Assembly: GCA_051000815.1 (NCBI GenBank)
Contig: JBPCNX010000073.1
Coordinates: forward strand, 80,754-144,753
DNA: 64,000 nucleotides
From: PSRF01 sp051000815
GTDB taxonomy: Bacteria; Acidobacteriota; Blastocatellia; Pyrinomonadales; Pyrinomonadaceae
Reading direction: 5' to 3'
Part shown: piece by piece, positions 48,753 to 58,065 of the stretch
Position numbering within the stretch: position 1 is the first letter of the stretch
Layout: each line of letters opens with the position of its first letter
Made by a program: the position numbers and the translations under genes
Notes under the pieces: model-generated
The model's database searches: none
Told to the model about the DNA's origin: nothing
The model's input: only the letters and a program-made list of their open reading frames with translations

Positions 48753-49620
48753 TCTGCACCTGTTCGCGCAGCTTCTCTACTTCTGCTTTAATTCCCAGCG
48801 CCGCTTCTTTAATGGAGAGTTCTGTTGACTTTGACAACGCGGTATTAGCTTCCCGGTTCAATTCCTGCAGCAGGAAGTCCAGCATCTTTCCCGTTTCATT
48901 CGTTGAGTCGAGCGCCTCGCGAAACTGGGTCAGGTGACTGCGCAGGCGGACCATTTCTTCGCTGACATCGCTGCGATCGGCCAGGTAGGCAATCTCCTGG
49001 GCCATCCTTGCCTGATCCAGCTCAATCAATTGAGTCTCCCGATTTACCAGCTCTCCGATGCGTTTCTGCAGCCGCAGTCGATAAGCTTCGGAAAGGCCAC
49101 CCGCTGCAGCTTCAATCATCGGAATTAGCGCTTCTATCCTGTCGAGGCGTTCACGCATTTCGGTTTGCAACGCCGCGCCCTCCTGTTCACGCATTCGTTC
49201 GAGTTCTACGATGGCATCATCGAGTGCTCGCTCGATACCGCCGACCATGGTTTCGTCGAGGGAGTCGCGCGCGGGTTGCAGCGCTCCGGGAAGACGCGCC
49301 AGAACGTTGATATCAATCTCGCCCGCAACCTGAAACTCCTGCTGCATCTCGCGCAGCGCGCCCACATAGCCCGCGATCAGGGGACGATTAAGCTCGTAGG
49401 CCATTTGAGATGTCCGTTCAAAGGTGATGGCAACATCTACGCGTCCGCGAGATAGCCGCGAGGAAATGCGCTTCTTTATCGACGGTTCCAATGAAGAGAG
49501 TTCTCCGCTAAGCCGCAGATGGATGTCCAGAAAGCGGTTGTTAACGGTCTTGAGATCGACCGAGACAGAGAAATTCTCCCCCGCCACCGAACCGCGCCCA
49601 TATCCGGTCATTGATTTCAT
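48742..49620 (-). CDS. yicC: YicC-family endoribonuclease
   Basis: The 292-residue protein starts with the family signature MKSMTGYGRG and has the C-terminal DUF1732 block (EMVRLRSHLTQFREALDSTN; GKMLDFLLQELNREANTALS). YicC acts on small RNAs in Escherichia coli. It is the first gene of the yicC-gmk-rpoZ cluster. A 7-bp repeat tract sits immediately upstream. Confidence 0.95.
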   Translation of the reverse strand: MKSMTGYGRGSVAGENFSVSVDLKTVNNRFLDIHLRLSGELSSLEPSIKKRISSRLSRGRVDVAITFERTSQMAYELNRPLIAGYVGALREMQQEFQVAGEIDINVLARLPGALQPARDSLDETMVGGIERALDDAIVELERMREQEGAALQTEMRERLDRIEALIPMIEAAAGGLSEAYRLRLQKRIGELVNRETQLIELDQARMAQEIAYLADRSDVSEEMVRLRSHLTQFREALDSTNETGKMLDFLLQELNREANTALSKSTELSIKEAALGIKAEVEKLREQVQNVE

Positions 49621-49690
49621 AGTTTGGTTTTTGGTCTTGGGTCTTTGGTCTTTGGTCTTTGCGGTTCAAAGGATAAAGATCAAATCGAAC
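49621..49690. repeat. Heptamer repeat (GGTCTTT) between yicC and the ABC exporter
   Basis: TTGGTCTTGGGTCTTTGGTC and the following bases repeat a seven-base unit (GGTCTTT) four to five times. It is the reverse complement of the AAAGACC unit found in the bchH N-terminal gene at 12463-12503. It occupies the start-proximal gap upstream of yicC. Confidence 0.8.
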
Positions 49691-49702
49691 GCCCAATCAG
49701 AA

Positions 49703-51514
49703 TTACTCTCTCGCTACGGATACTTCAAATTCTTCCTCATCCGCAAATTGCAACTCATAAAGTTTTCTATACTGTCCGCCACGTGCCAGCAACTCCTCAT
49801 GAGTCCCAATTTCAATTATGCGTCCGGCTTCCATTACCACGATTGCATTTGCCCGGCGGATTGTTGAGAGCCGGTGGGCAATGACGATTGTCGTGCGATT
49901 CTGAATCAGATTGGCGATGGCGCGTTGCACAAAACGTTCCGACTCAGCATCAAGCGCCGATGTCGCTTCGTCGAGGATGAGTAACGGCGCATCAACCAGA
50001 AGTGAACGGGCAATCGCCAGCCTTTGGCGCTGTCCTCCTGAAAGAAACACCCCGCGTTCACCAACAATGGTTTGATAACCGTGCGGCAGTTCCAGAATAA
50101 AATCGTGGGCGAAAGCAATTTTCGCCGCCTCCTCAATTTCGGCCTGTGTTGCCTGCGGTTTGCCATAGGAGATGTTATGCACCACGGTATCGTTGAAAAG
50201 CACCGTTTCCTGCGTGACCAAAGCTATCTGCCGGCGCAAGCTTTCCAGGCGAACATCTCGAAGATCCACTCCATCCCAAAGCACCGCTCCTGAAACGGGA
50301 TCATGAAATCGAGGCAGGAGTTTTGTGAGCGTTGACTTACCGCCACCCGACTCGCCGACCAGCGCCACCATTGTGCCGGCCGGCACTTTCAAATTCACAT
50401 CGCGCAGCACCGGACGGCCTTCGTTGGCGTAACCAAACGAAACCGAGCGTAGTTCAATACTGTGTTTGAGCGGTGGCAAGTCAAAGGCGGCCTCCTTTTC
50501 AGGAATCTCCGCATGCTCGTCCATCACTTCCCAGACGTGGTGCGCCGCGGCGAGCGCTTGCTCCATGTTGTTTTGCAGGCGCGAAAGCTTGCGCATCGGG
50601 TCGTAGCTGCGGAACAGGAAAAAGAGAAACGTCAGAAACTGCGCTGCGTTCATACGGCCCGAAACGATCTCGCGCTGGCCGAAATACAGCAGGAATACGA
50701 CGAAGACCACGCCGAGCATCTCGATCGCGGGAGGAGCAAAGCCGGAGATGCGCGCCGCACGCAAATTGGCTCCGACAATTCGTTTCGCCACAGTTGTGAA
50801 ACGCTCCGCCTCTCGCTCCTCTCCACGATAGGCCTTAACGATACTTTGATTCGAGAGAGCCTCCTGCGCCGTGTCGGTCAATTCTTTACTGCCTTCAAAG
50901 CTGTCGCGTGCCAGATTGCGGAGCCGTGTGCCGAAGCGTGCCGTCAGGATCGCAACGAGCGGGGCCAAAAGTAACGAGCCGAGCGTTAGTCGCCAACTAT
51001 AAAAAAAAGACGCCGCGAGAAAAGCGATGAGGGTGAAACTTTCGCGCAGCATGTCCCGAATCGTGCTCGTTACTACAGCTTCAATCGCGGCTGCGCTTGA
51101 GACCAACCGCGACACGAGATAGTTCGTGCGGTGGCGTTCGAAGAAACTGGCGGACTGCGAAAGAACGTGGCGGTAAAGATCCTGTCGAAGTTTGAGCACT
51201 GCCGACTGCCCAATGCGGGCCATCAGATAGGTCGAGAAGTATTCAGCGATTCCCTTGGCTAAGGTAAAGGTCAACAGCAGGATCGAGATCATTTTCCAGG
51301 CGGCAAGACCTGAGTCAGGGATGATTCGCTCCAGACCGAAAAGCGTTGCAGTGCGCCGCCCGGCGCCTTGCGCGAAAGCCTGATCGAATATCGGGACGAT
51401 GAGCGCGCCGATCGCACTTTCGAGCAAGCCCACGACCAGCATGGCGCAGGTTGCCACTGCGAAGGTGCCCCAGTGAGGTCTTAAATACCTGAGCAGTCGT
51501 CTGAAATCGCGCAT
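49703..51514 (-). CDS. MsbA-like ABC exporter (lipid A/multidrug type)
   Basis: The 603-residue half transporter has six membrane helices and a C-terminal ATPase with Walker A GESGGGKSTLTK, Q-loop, signature LSGGQRQRLAIARSLL, Walker B LLILDEATSALD and the H-loop VIAHRLSTIRRA. The membrane domain has the DLYRHVLSQSASFFERHRTNYLV coupling-helix pattern of MsbA-like exporters. It probably forms a homodimer that flips lipid-linked substrates. An exact substrate cannot be read from the sequence. Confidence 0.88.
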   Translation of the reverse strand: MRDFRRLLRYLRPHWGTFAVATCAMLVVGLLESAIGALIVPIFDQAFAQGAGRRTATLFGLERIIPDSGLAAWKMISILLLTFTLAKGIAEYFSTYLMARIGQSAVLKLRQDLYRHVLSQSASFFERHRTNYLVSRLVSSAAAIEAVVTSTIRDMLRESFTLIAFLAASFFYSWRLTLGSLLLAPLVAILTARFGTRLRNLARDSFEGSKELTDTAQEALSNQSIVKAYRGEEREAERFTTVAKRIVGANLRAARISGFAPPAIEMLGVVFVVFLLYFGQREIVSGRMNAAQFLTFLFFLFRSYDPMRKLSRLQNNMEQALAAAHHVWEVMDEHAEIPEKEAAFDLPPLKHSIELRSVSFGYANEGRPVLRDVNLKVPAGTMVALVGESGGGKSTLTKLLPRFHDPVSGAVLWDGVDLRDVRLESLRRQIALVTQETVLFNDTVVHNISYGKPQATQAEIEEAAKIAFAHDFILELPHGYQTIVGERGVFLSGGQRQRLAIARSLLVDAPLLILDEATSALDAESERFVQRAIANLIQNRTTIVIAHRLSTIRRANAIVVMEAGRIIEIGTHEELLARGGQYRKLYELQFADEEEFEVSVARE

Positions 51515-51681
51515 CGACAGTTGCGAAACTCTCTGATCCGTTGGTATAAGGAGGGTTAAGACGGTTGCTAAATCTAAAAGCCAACTATACTTATCCTGGC
51601 TTTACTGCGTCAAGGTTGAGTGATTTGCTCGATTGCAGTGGGCTTGGATAAGCTTCTTCGGCCAAGCGCAAGGAATTGGGT

Positions 51682-51687
51682 TATAAT
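51682..51687 (+). promoter_or_regulatory. Candidate -10 box before the OmpR-type regulator
   Basis: A consensus TATAAT lies 48 bases before the TTG start of the response regulator. The matching -35 (TTCGGC at 51657-51662, 19 bases away) is poor. A short inverted repeat (TTGAA at 51703-51707, TTCAA at 51714-51718) follows in the leader. Confidence 0.4.
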
Positions 51688-51734
51688 TCGCTTACAATTT
51701 TCTTGAAATAAAATTCAATCCCCGCAGGATTCAA

Positions 51735-52460
51735 TTGGAACAACAGCAAGCTGCCAGCAAGTATTCCGATAAGCGCCTTCTCATAGTTGACGACGATGCG
51801 GATATGCGTCTCCTTCTGGCGGAGTACTTCCGTCGGCTGGGATTTCAGGTCGAAGAACGCGAAAGCGGAGTTGCTGCTCTCGAACCCGCCGTCGCCGGAA
51901 GGTTCGATTGTTTCATCCTCGACGTATCCATGCCGGGTATGACTGGTTTTGAACTGCTCAAGCGAGTGCGAGGGCGCGGTGTGCAAACGCCCGCGTTGTT
52001 TCTCACGGCGCACGATGCGCTTGATTATAAAGTGGCGGGCTTTGAAGCCGGCGCTGACGATTATCTGGCAAAGCCTTTTAGTCCGCGTGAGCTTGAGTAT
52101 CGAGTTGAGGCCTTGCTGCGGCGTTCCGGTATGGTGCAGGAACCGCGGGATGTGGATCGCATCGAGGTGGGCGACCTGGTGATAGACAAGCGGCGGCACG
52201 AAGTAAACCGTGAAGGCGCGCGCATTGACTTAACCCCGCTTGAGTTTCAGATTCTGGAGTTGCTGGCCTCGGAGCCGGGACGTGCCTGGTCGCGAAATGC
52301 GTTGCTGGACCAGGTTTGGAGTACGGACTACGAAGGCTACCAGCGAAACATCGACCCTCACATCAATCGTTTGCGCAAGAAGCTCGAAGTTGATCCAAAA
52401 AATCCCCGCTATGTGTTAACCGTCCGTGGTGTTGGCTACAAGTTGAATGAAGCGCCCTGA
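51735..52460 (+). CDS. OmpR/PhoB-type response regulator
   Basis: The 241-residue protein starts with TTG at 51735, five bases after AGGA. The receiver domain has the acidic pocket (DDDAD), the phospho-acceptor D63 (FILDVSMPG), the Thr/Ser of LFLTAHD and the lysine of LAKPFSP. The C-terminal winged-helix DNA-binding domain ends in the NIDPHINRLRKKLEVDPKNP block. No kinase gene is adjacent, so it is an orphan regulator; the histidine kinase at 54770 has its own NtrC-type partner. Targets are unknown. Confidence 0.92.
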   Translation: MEQQQAASKYSDKRLLIVDDDADMRLLLAEYFRRLGFQVEERESGVAALEPAVAGRFDCFILDVSMPGMTGFELLKRVRGRGVQTPALFLTAHDALDYKVAGFEAGADDYLAKPFSPRELEYRVEALLRRSGMVQEPRDVDRIEVGDLVIDKRRHEVNREGARIDLTPLEFQILELLASEPGRAWSRNALLDQVWSTDYEGYQRNIDPHINRLRKKLEVDPKNPRYVLTVRGVGYKLNEAP

Positions 52461-52635
52461 CTAGAAGTCGCCTCAAGGATCATCCCAAGAATTCAGAATA
52501 TGCAGGCGGTACACTCCGTTGATAACAACAGGGTAAAGTTATTGTTGCGCGAAAGTGGCGGGAAAAGCTTTACTCGCGCTGCTAACAATTCAAGGCTCTG
52601 TCGCAGTAGCGCATAAATCGAAAGGTCTGGCAGTC

Positions 52636-52791
52636 ATGTGGATAGCCGGTTCAGGTCTTCTTGTCATTTGGTTTATCCTGAAATTCGTTTTTAACAAGGG
52701 CGGTTTCGTTCATATCCTGCTGCTTTCCGGTATTTCAATACTCGTGATTCAACTTGTGGCTTACCGCAAGACCCGCTATCAGCGGAGGTAG
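52636..52791 (+). CDS. Small two-helix membrane protein
   Basis: Fifty-one residues from the ATG at 52636; an in-frame GTG at 52555 would extend it by 27 residues. Two membrane helices (MWIAGSGLLVIWFILKFVF; VHILLLSGISILVIQLVAY) frame an NKGGF loop, and the tail is basic (RKTRYQRR). The GGFVHILLL pattern resembles the small lmo0937/DUF5670-type stress membrane proteins. Function unknown. Confidence 0.55.
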   Translation: MWIAGSGLLVIWFILKFVFNKGGFVHILLLSGISILVIQLVAYRKTRYQRR

Positions 52792-52936
52792 CTTTTCCCG
52801 ATGGCTTGATCTTCGGCAGATCCTTCGGCAACAATGAGTCGTGGCTCTGCATCAAGAGAAGAGGTATTTTGGTATTTCCAGAGCTTAAGTCGCAGACGGC
52901 CCGTGGGTTAACAACCAGAATTAGGAGTACTTTGTT

Positions 52937-54511
52937 ATGATCTTCACTCGTGCTTCTCTTCCGTCCCTGACTCTTCTGCTTTTGTTGTCCTTAACAATTT
53001 GCGTCCCTGTCCCAGCCCAAACCGATTTGTCGCGACAGACTGTAGCGATCACTTATCCGCTAGACGAAACAGTGAATGTGAAGTTTCGCGGAACTACGCT
53101 GTTGCCCAGGCTCAAGGGTGAAGCGAAAGTAAAACGCGCAGGTCGCCGGGGAACTCGGGTGGAACTGAGCATTGACAACCTCACCCGGGCCTCGGAGCTC
53201 GGTGGCATCTACACAACTTTCCTTCTTTGGGCAATTGCGCCTGACGGCCGCGTCGACAATCTGGGCGAGATCAAACGCAGCGGCAGCGCGTTGGTTGATT
53301 CGAAACTCGATGTCACCACCAACCTGCAAACCTTCGCGATGATCATTACGGCTGAGCCGCATTTTCTGATGAAGGTGCCGAGCCGCATGGTGGTGCTGGA
53401 AAACCTGCCGCCGCAGCGTTTGGGCGGAAGCAACATCGAAACCGCCAACGTCCAGTACATTGGAAACTCCAGCGACTATTTTCGAGACGCTCGTGTTCCG
53501 GAGATTGCCGACCGAGACTATAAAACGACGCCAGTGTCACTACTGGGCGCGCGTCAGGCTGTGAATCTCGCAAAGTTTGCCGGGGCAACGGGAGACGCGC
53601 CGGACGAGTTGCGTCAGGCCGAAGACGAGTTACAAGCTGCCGAAAAGGCCTGGCGTGTTGATGAGTCAACGGCTGAGGTCGATGTACTTGCCCGCAAGGC
53701 AACCTCCTCGGGTGCTCGGGCTGAAGAAATGGCGGTTGCCCGGAAGGCGTCGCGCTTACGACGTGAGGAGACCGCCCGTCGTGATAATGAGCTGAGGACA
53801 GCGGAAAGAACCGCGGAGAACGCGCAGCGCGAGATCGAACAGCTTAGGGCGGCGCTCGACCGAGAAACACGCGCTCGCGAGTTGGCGGAGCGGGATCTAG
53901 GAGCAACAACCGAGCAGTCGCGTGAGCAGCGGGTCGAGATCGCCCGCTTGCGCGACGAGCTGCAGGCGGTTAGATCCGAAGGTGACAACGCGCGAATTCG
54001 ACTGGCGCGGATGGAAGGTGAACGTCAGGCAGAAGTAGCTCGCAAAGAGGCTGAGCAGCGTGACCAGCAAAGGCGCGAAGCCGCGGCCGCTCTTAAACAA
54101 ACTCTAGCCAAATACGGCATGGTTAAAGAAACCGGGAACGGCTTTCAGCTGGTACTGCCAGAGACGATGTGGACCGGGGCCCGCGTCGCAACGCTGAGCT
54201 CAGCCATGGCTGCAAAACTTGAGCCGCTTGCAGCGCTGCTCGCAAGCAATCCCGACTTTCAGATTGTGATTGAAGTGTTCACTGACAATAAGGGTGATGA
54301 AGTCTCTTTGCAGCAGCTTACTCAGGAGCGAGCCAGAGTTTTGTCTGAGCGCCTGCAGGCCGCAGGTGTGGAGACGTCGCGCATTCAGGCGAACGGAATG
54401 GGAGCTGCAAATCCGGTTGCTTCCAACAAAACCGTGAATGGCCGGTCGCGCAATCGCAGAACTGAGATCACTTTCAGCCCCTTACCGGCACGAACGGCCA
54501 GTAGTCAGTAG
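52937..54511 (+). CDS. OmpA-family cell-envelope protein with central coiled coil
   Basis: The 524-residue protein has a signal peptide (SLTLLLLLSLTICVPVPAQT), a beta-rich N-terminal domain (about residues 30-180), a charged coiled coil (residues about 215-390) and a C-terminal OmpA-type peptidoglycan-binding domain (FQIVIEVFTDNKGDEVSLQQ; RVLSERLQAAGVETSRIQAN; RSRNRRTEI). The OmpA domain should bind diaminopimelate in peptidoglycan and the coiled coil may span the periplasm. The N-terminal part is not recognised. Confidence 0.88.
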   Translation: MIFTRASLPSLTLLLLLSLTICVPVPAQTDLSRQTVAITYPLDETVNVKFRGTTLLPRLKGEAKVKRAGRRGTRVELSIDNLTRASELGGIYTTFLLWAIAPDGRVDNLGEIKRSGSALVDSKLDVTTNLQTFAMIITAEPHFLMKVPSRMVVLENLPPQRLGGSNIETANVQYIGNSSDYFRDARVPEIADRDYKTTPVSLLGARQAVNLAKFAGATGDAPDELRQAEDELQAAEKAWRVDESTAEVDVLARKATSSGARAEEMAVARKASRLRREETARRDNELRTAERTAENAQREIEQLRAALDRETRARELAERDLGATTEQSREQRVEIARLRDELQAVRSEGDNARIRLARMEGERQAEVARKEAEQRDQQRREAAAALKQTLAKYGMVKETGNGFQLVLPETMWTGARVATLSSAMAAKLEPLAALLASNPDFQIVIEVFTDNKGDEVSLQQLTQERARVLSERLQAAGVETSRIQANGMGAANPVASNKTVNGRSRNRRTEITFSPLPARTASSQ

Positions 54512-54514
54512 TTC

Positions 54515-54607
54515 TTTTGGCCTTGGGTCTTTGGCCTTTGTGGGCCCGGCTCGCCGGCACTTTCGGCACGGACCGTGGAGACAACGCACAAAGGCCCAAA
54601 ACCAAGG
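54515..54607. repeat. Inverted heptamer repeats upstream of the histidine kinase gene
   Basis: The left arm (54515-54542) reads TTTTGGCCTTGGGTCTTTGG and on; the right arm (54585-54607) reads CGCACAAAGGCCCAAAACCA and on. They are reverse complements with small differences around a 42-base centre. The remaining leader (54608-54769) holds further short tandem tracts and no gene. Confidence 0.75.
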
Positions 54608-54769
54608 ACAGTAGGCAGGAGCAGGCGGCACTAGGCAACTGGCTCTCTAAAACGGACTTTATTTACAACCCGCAGGCGTGCCAGATGCTTGTGCGGTTCC
54701 CGCTTCCTCTATTCTGGTTCCAGGGTTGGTTCCTGCTTTCTGCCGTCTGCGGTCTGCCTTCTGAACTTC

Positions 54770-56848
54770 ATGTCCCCGCTCGACATCTTACAACTTGTAG
54801 GTTACAGCATCGGCGCCGTCCTTCCTCTCTGGATGGGCGCACAACTTGTTTCCCGTCGTCATAGTCTCAGTCCACTCGAACGGCTGCTCTTTGCCCTGGC
54901 GTTGACCATGGGCGGCTGGCATGCGGGCAATCTTTTCATCACCCTTCACGGGCTCTTTCGCCTCGATGTGGATCAGTGGAGCACGGTTTTGCGCCTCGCT
55001 GATTCGCTTGCAGTCGTCAGCATCACCTTCGCTTACTCGTTTCTGCTTCATGTCCACCTCCATCTCTGGGCCAGGGCCAACAGTCGCTCGTTAACACGAA
55101 CCGAAAAGATTCGCGTTTATCTTTCCTACCTGCCGACGCTCTTTCTTTCCGTTACGCTCGCGGAGATTTGGTCCGGGTCTTACGCCCCGATGTTCACCAA
55201 GGTGAAATCCTTCGTGTTTCCATTCGCGTTGTGGGTCGGCTACGTTTTGGCGCTCATCGCCGTGACTGAGTTGCTGATCGCCCGAAAAGCACAGAATCAA
55301 AGCGAAAAGCGCATCCTGCGCACCCTTGCGGCTTCCTTCATCGGCATCGGCATTTTGATTGTTGCCGCTCTGGCTCTTGGTCTGGGTGAGGGAACTACGC
55401 CTGGTCTTTACCTCAAAACCATTGCCAACCTCGGGTCGCTATTGCCGTCAGTTCTGCTTGCCTACTACATCTATCGTTACCGCTACCTCGAACTGATCAT
55501 CGAGGAGAGTCTGATTGTGGCGACCTTCGCCGCAGTTGTTCTGACCATCTATATTTACGGCATTCGCACTATCGGCGATTGGATGACGTCCCGCTACGGC
55601 GTTACGCCAGGGGTGATCGAGGCTTTGCTGATCCTGGGACTCACTCTGGCAGCGGCGCCTATGCGGCGCTGGCTGGCAAGTCATTTCCGCAAATTGTTCG
55701 AACGCGAGACCGGACTCTATCGAGAAATCGTTGCCCGTATTGGATCTCATCCGGGTCAGTACAGGCAATTGCCGGAGTTGCTCCGCTTTGTGGAAGCGCG
55801 CACCGAACAGGCACTCAGTTTGCGCCGCGTCAGGATCGTCGTTCCGGAAACCCAGGCTCAGCACGCAACGATGAACGAAGAGGAAGAAGGATCAAATTCA
55901 CCAACCACAGTCGAACCATGGATTGAAGACATCCTGGATATTTCGCGCCGGCATGACTGGACTCCGGTTGAAGCTGAAACGGTGCTGCTGGCTCAGGATT
56001 TTCAATTAGCGTATCCGCTGCGACGTGAAGAACGAAGTCACGGACTGCTTCTGATTGAAGGCTCATCTGCAAGTCTCACCAGCGATGCGCGCGCGGTGCT
56101 GGGAGTCCTCGCGGATCAGGTGGCGATAGCTATCGAAGACTGTCGCCTTGTCGAGGAGAACGTGAGACTCGAACGTCGCGTCACCGAAGGTGAGCATCTT
56201 GCAGCTCTGGGACAAATGGCCGCAACGGTGGCACACGAGATCAAGAATCCGCTCTCAGCGATCAAATCCATTGCGCAGGTAATGCGTGAAGATGAGGGAT
56301 TGAATCTGGAGTACGCGCGCGATCTGAGTCTTATCGTAGGTGAGACAGATAGGCTGAGTCAGAGTGTCACGCAGCTTCTCAGTTTTGCCCGGACCCAGAG
56401 TTTTGAAAGCCTGCCGCTAAGAGTCGATGAGCTGATCCAATCAGTAGTTGGACTCTTCAAGGCGAATGCCGGCCAGCAAAACATCAACATAATTTCACAT
56501 CTGGAGACTGACCGCGAACTGACTGGATCCTCAGTTCCGGCGTTGAGAGATGCCTTGTCCAATTTGCTCTTGAATGCGCTGCAAGCCACCCCCGCGGGAG
56601 GGAGGGTCGTGATTACCGCTCGCCAGGAGTCTGACGCTCTTTTGGTTGTAGTCGAAGATTCCGGCCCCGGAATACCGGCGGCATTCCAACGACGCATTTG
56701 GGAACCATTCTTTACGACCAAACAGCGAGGGACCGGGTTAGGGCTGGCAATTGTGCGCAAGCGCTTGGAAGCAGCAGGCGGCTCGGCGCAATTGGTCCCA
56801 TCCAACAATGGCACCGGCGCTCGTTTCGAACTGAGACTGCCGCTGTAG
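54770..56848 (+). CDS. Membrane sensor histidine kinase
   Basis: The ATG at 54770 gives 692 residues; a GTG/TTG extension to 54689 runs through repeat DNA and is rejected. Seven to eight N-terminal helices form a membrane sensor. A GAF-like segment follows. The HisKA domain has the phospho-acceptor motif TVAHEIKNPLSAIKSIAQVM and the ATPase has NLLLNALQATPAGG (N box), EDSGPGIP (G1), FTTKQRGTGLGLAI (F/G2). It likely phosphorylates the NtrC-type regulator at 58232. The gene for a secreted protein and a repeat block separate the two. Confidence 0.92.
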   Translation: MSPLDILQLVGYSIGAVLPLWMGAQLVSRRHSLSPLERLLFALALTMGGWHAGNLFITLHGLFRLDVDQWSTVLRLADSLAVVSITFAYSFLLHVHLHLWARANSRSLTRTEKIRVYLSYLPTLFLSVTLAEIWSGSYAPMFTKVKSFVFPFALWVGYVLALIAVTELLIARKAQNQSEKRILRTLAASFIGIGILIVAALALGLGEGTTPGLYLKTIANLGSLLPSVLLAYYIYRYRYLELIIEESLIVATFAAVVLTIYIYGIRTIGDWMTSRYGVTPGVIEALLILGLTLAAAPMRRWLASHFRKLFERETGLYREIVARIGSHPGQYRQLPELLRFVEARTEQALSLRRVRIVVPETQAQHATMNEEEEGSNSPTTVEPWIEDILDISRRHDWTPVEAETVLLAQDFQLAYPLRREERSHGLLLIEGSSASLTSDARAVLGVLADQVAIAIEDCRLVEENVRLERRVTEGEHLAALGQMAATVAHEIKNPLSAIKSIAQVMREDEGLNLEYARDLSLIVGETDRLSQSVTQLLSFARTQSFESLPLRVDELIQSVVGLFKANAGQQNINIISHLETDRELTGSSVPALRDALSNLLLNALQATPAGGRVVITARQESDALLVVVEDSGPGIPAAFQRRIWEPFFTTKQRGTGLGLAIVRKRLEAAGGSAQLVPSNNGTGARFELRLPL

Positions 56849-57049
56849 TGCCATCCAAATTCGACTTCGCGGAACTTTGCTCACACGCGAGCGTGTCTAG
56901 TAGCGGTTTAGGGAGCCGCCCACCCTGAAGATGCAACTTGAACAGTGCCGTCCACACGGATGCGCGAGCCAGGAGGTTCTTGATAGTTCGCCGCACCAGC
57001 GCACTTCAAAGCTATAGACCACGGGAAAGTTTCATTGAAGGAGACTGCC

Positions 57050-57718
57050 ATGACTCTGCGTAAAATCTTTGCGACCTTTCTGCTCACCGGCGTGTTCCTG
57101 GTTTTTTCTAACGGCCAGGCGGTCTGGGCGCAATCGTCCGATGCACCAGCTCAATCTGAAACCAGAGACGAGGAAATCAATCTCGACACGCAACTCTACC
57201 TGCTGATTGCCACTAATCAGGAAGTGGACGAGGCAAAATTGCCGGCAGCTCTTGATCCGGTGCTGAAACAGTTGCGCGCTTCGCTGCCGTTCAAGAATTA
57301 TCGACTGGGCGCCACATTAATCAATCGAGTGAAAAACAACGGGCGCCTGAATCTGAAATGGCTCGGGGCTCCGCTGGTAAGTTCAACCGCTGGCGCCAGC
57401 AAGGGAACCTTCACCGAATTCACTCCGAGCTTTAGCGATTTCAGAATCAACCTGGTCAAGCTGTCGCGCGACTCATCTGGTCAGCAGGTTGTCCGTATGG
57501 AAGGTTTCGGCTTTGGCTCCCGAATTCCGATCCAGACCGGAACCACGCTGGCCGCCAATGGATCAGGTGCGCCGATTATTAATTACGAAAGCACCGGTTT
57601 GAATACTGATATCAGCATGCGTGAAAATGAGCCCGTGATAGTCGGCACGCTGAATATCGGGCCGTCCGGTGACGCGATCATCCTGGTCATGAGCGCGCGC
57701 CGAAGTTCCAAACCTTAA
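57050..57718 (+). CDS. Secreted protein of unknown function between kinase and regulator
   Basis: The ATG at 57050 is six bases after AAGGAG (57038-57043). The 222-residue product has a signal peptide (IFATFLLTGVFLVFSNGQAV, cleaved near WAQ) and a single beta-rich domain (LGATLINRVKNNGRLNLKWL; MRENEPVIVGTLNIGPSGDA, IILVMSARR). No cysteine in the mature part. The ending pattern resembles secretin-associated or pilus-type accessory proteins in which GTLNIG precedes the last strand, but the family was not identified. Confidence 0.7.
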   Translation: MTLRKIFATFLLTGVFLVFSNGQAVWAQSSDAPAQSETRDEEINLDTQLYLLIATNQEVDEAKLPAALDPVLKQLRASLPFKNYRLGATLINRVKNNGRLNLKWLGAPLVSSTAGASKGTFTEFTPSFSDFRINLVKLSRDSSGQQVVRMEGFGFGSRIPIQTGTTLAANGSGAPIINYESTGLNTDISMRENEPVIVGTLNIGPSGDAIILVMSARRSSKP

Positions 57719-57864
57719 ACTCAACCCTCCAAAAGACCGGCGTCCAAACAATCGACGTCCAAAGTCCAACGTCCAAAGTCAAAGTCCGCGTTCAGGCATC
57801 AAGTTCCTGGCGCGGGCTTTTCTTGCTTCCCGACCTGCACTCAAAAACGGGTGATGGCAATTTA

Positions 57865-57912
57865 GTCCGCGAAGCGGACGGAAGCATAAAGCCTGGGGCG
57901 TGAGCCCCAGGT
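57865..57912 (+). repeat. Two-hairpin element, copy 1
   Basis: The first hairpin is GTCCGC-GAA-GCGGAC (57865-57879), the linker is GGAAGCATAAAG, and the second is CCTGGGGC-GTGA-GCCCCAGG (57892-57911). The loop of the second is a GNRA-type tetraloop in RNA; GCGAAGC in the first is a known extra-stable mini-hairpin in DNA. Confidence 0.85.
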
Positions 57913-58017
57913 AGACGCCAACAAAACAAATTGAGCCCGCGCGAGCGGGCGGTAGCACCCGCGATCGAAGCGTTCTATCGCCCGCCTGACCGGGCTCTGA
58001 ACTCGCTAACGCTCCCA

Positions 58018-58065
58018 ACCTGGGGCTCACGCCCCAGGCTCTATGCTTTCACCTGCTTCGCAGGT
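58018..58065 (-). repeat. Two-hairpin element, copy 2 (inverted)
   Basis: Read on the minus strand this copy gives ACCTGC-GAA-GCAGGT, a GAAAGCATAGAG linker and the identical 20-bp second hairpin. Compared with copy 1, three of the six base pairs in the first stem differ, and all three changes keep Watson-Crick pairing. Confidence 0.85.

Noticed and set aside
54689..54769. Extension of the histidine kinase start to 54689
   Set aside because: The extra residues are read through repeat-derived DNA without a ribosome binding site. The ATG at 54770 begins a sequence typical of membrane-sensor kinases.
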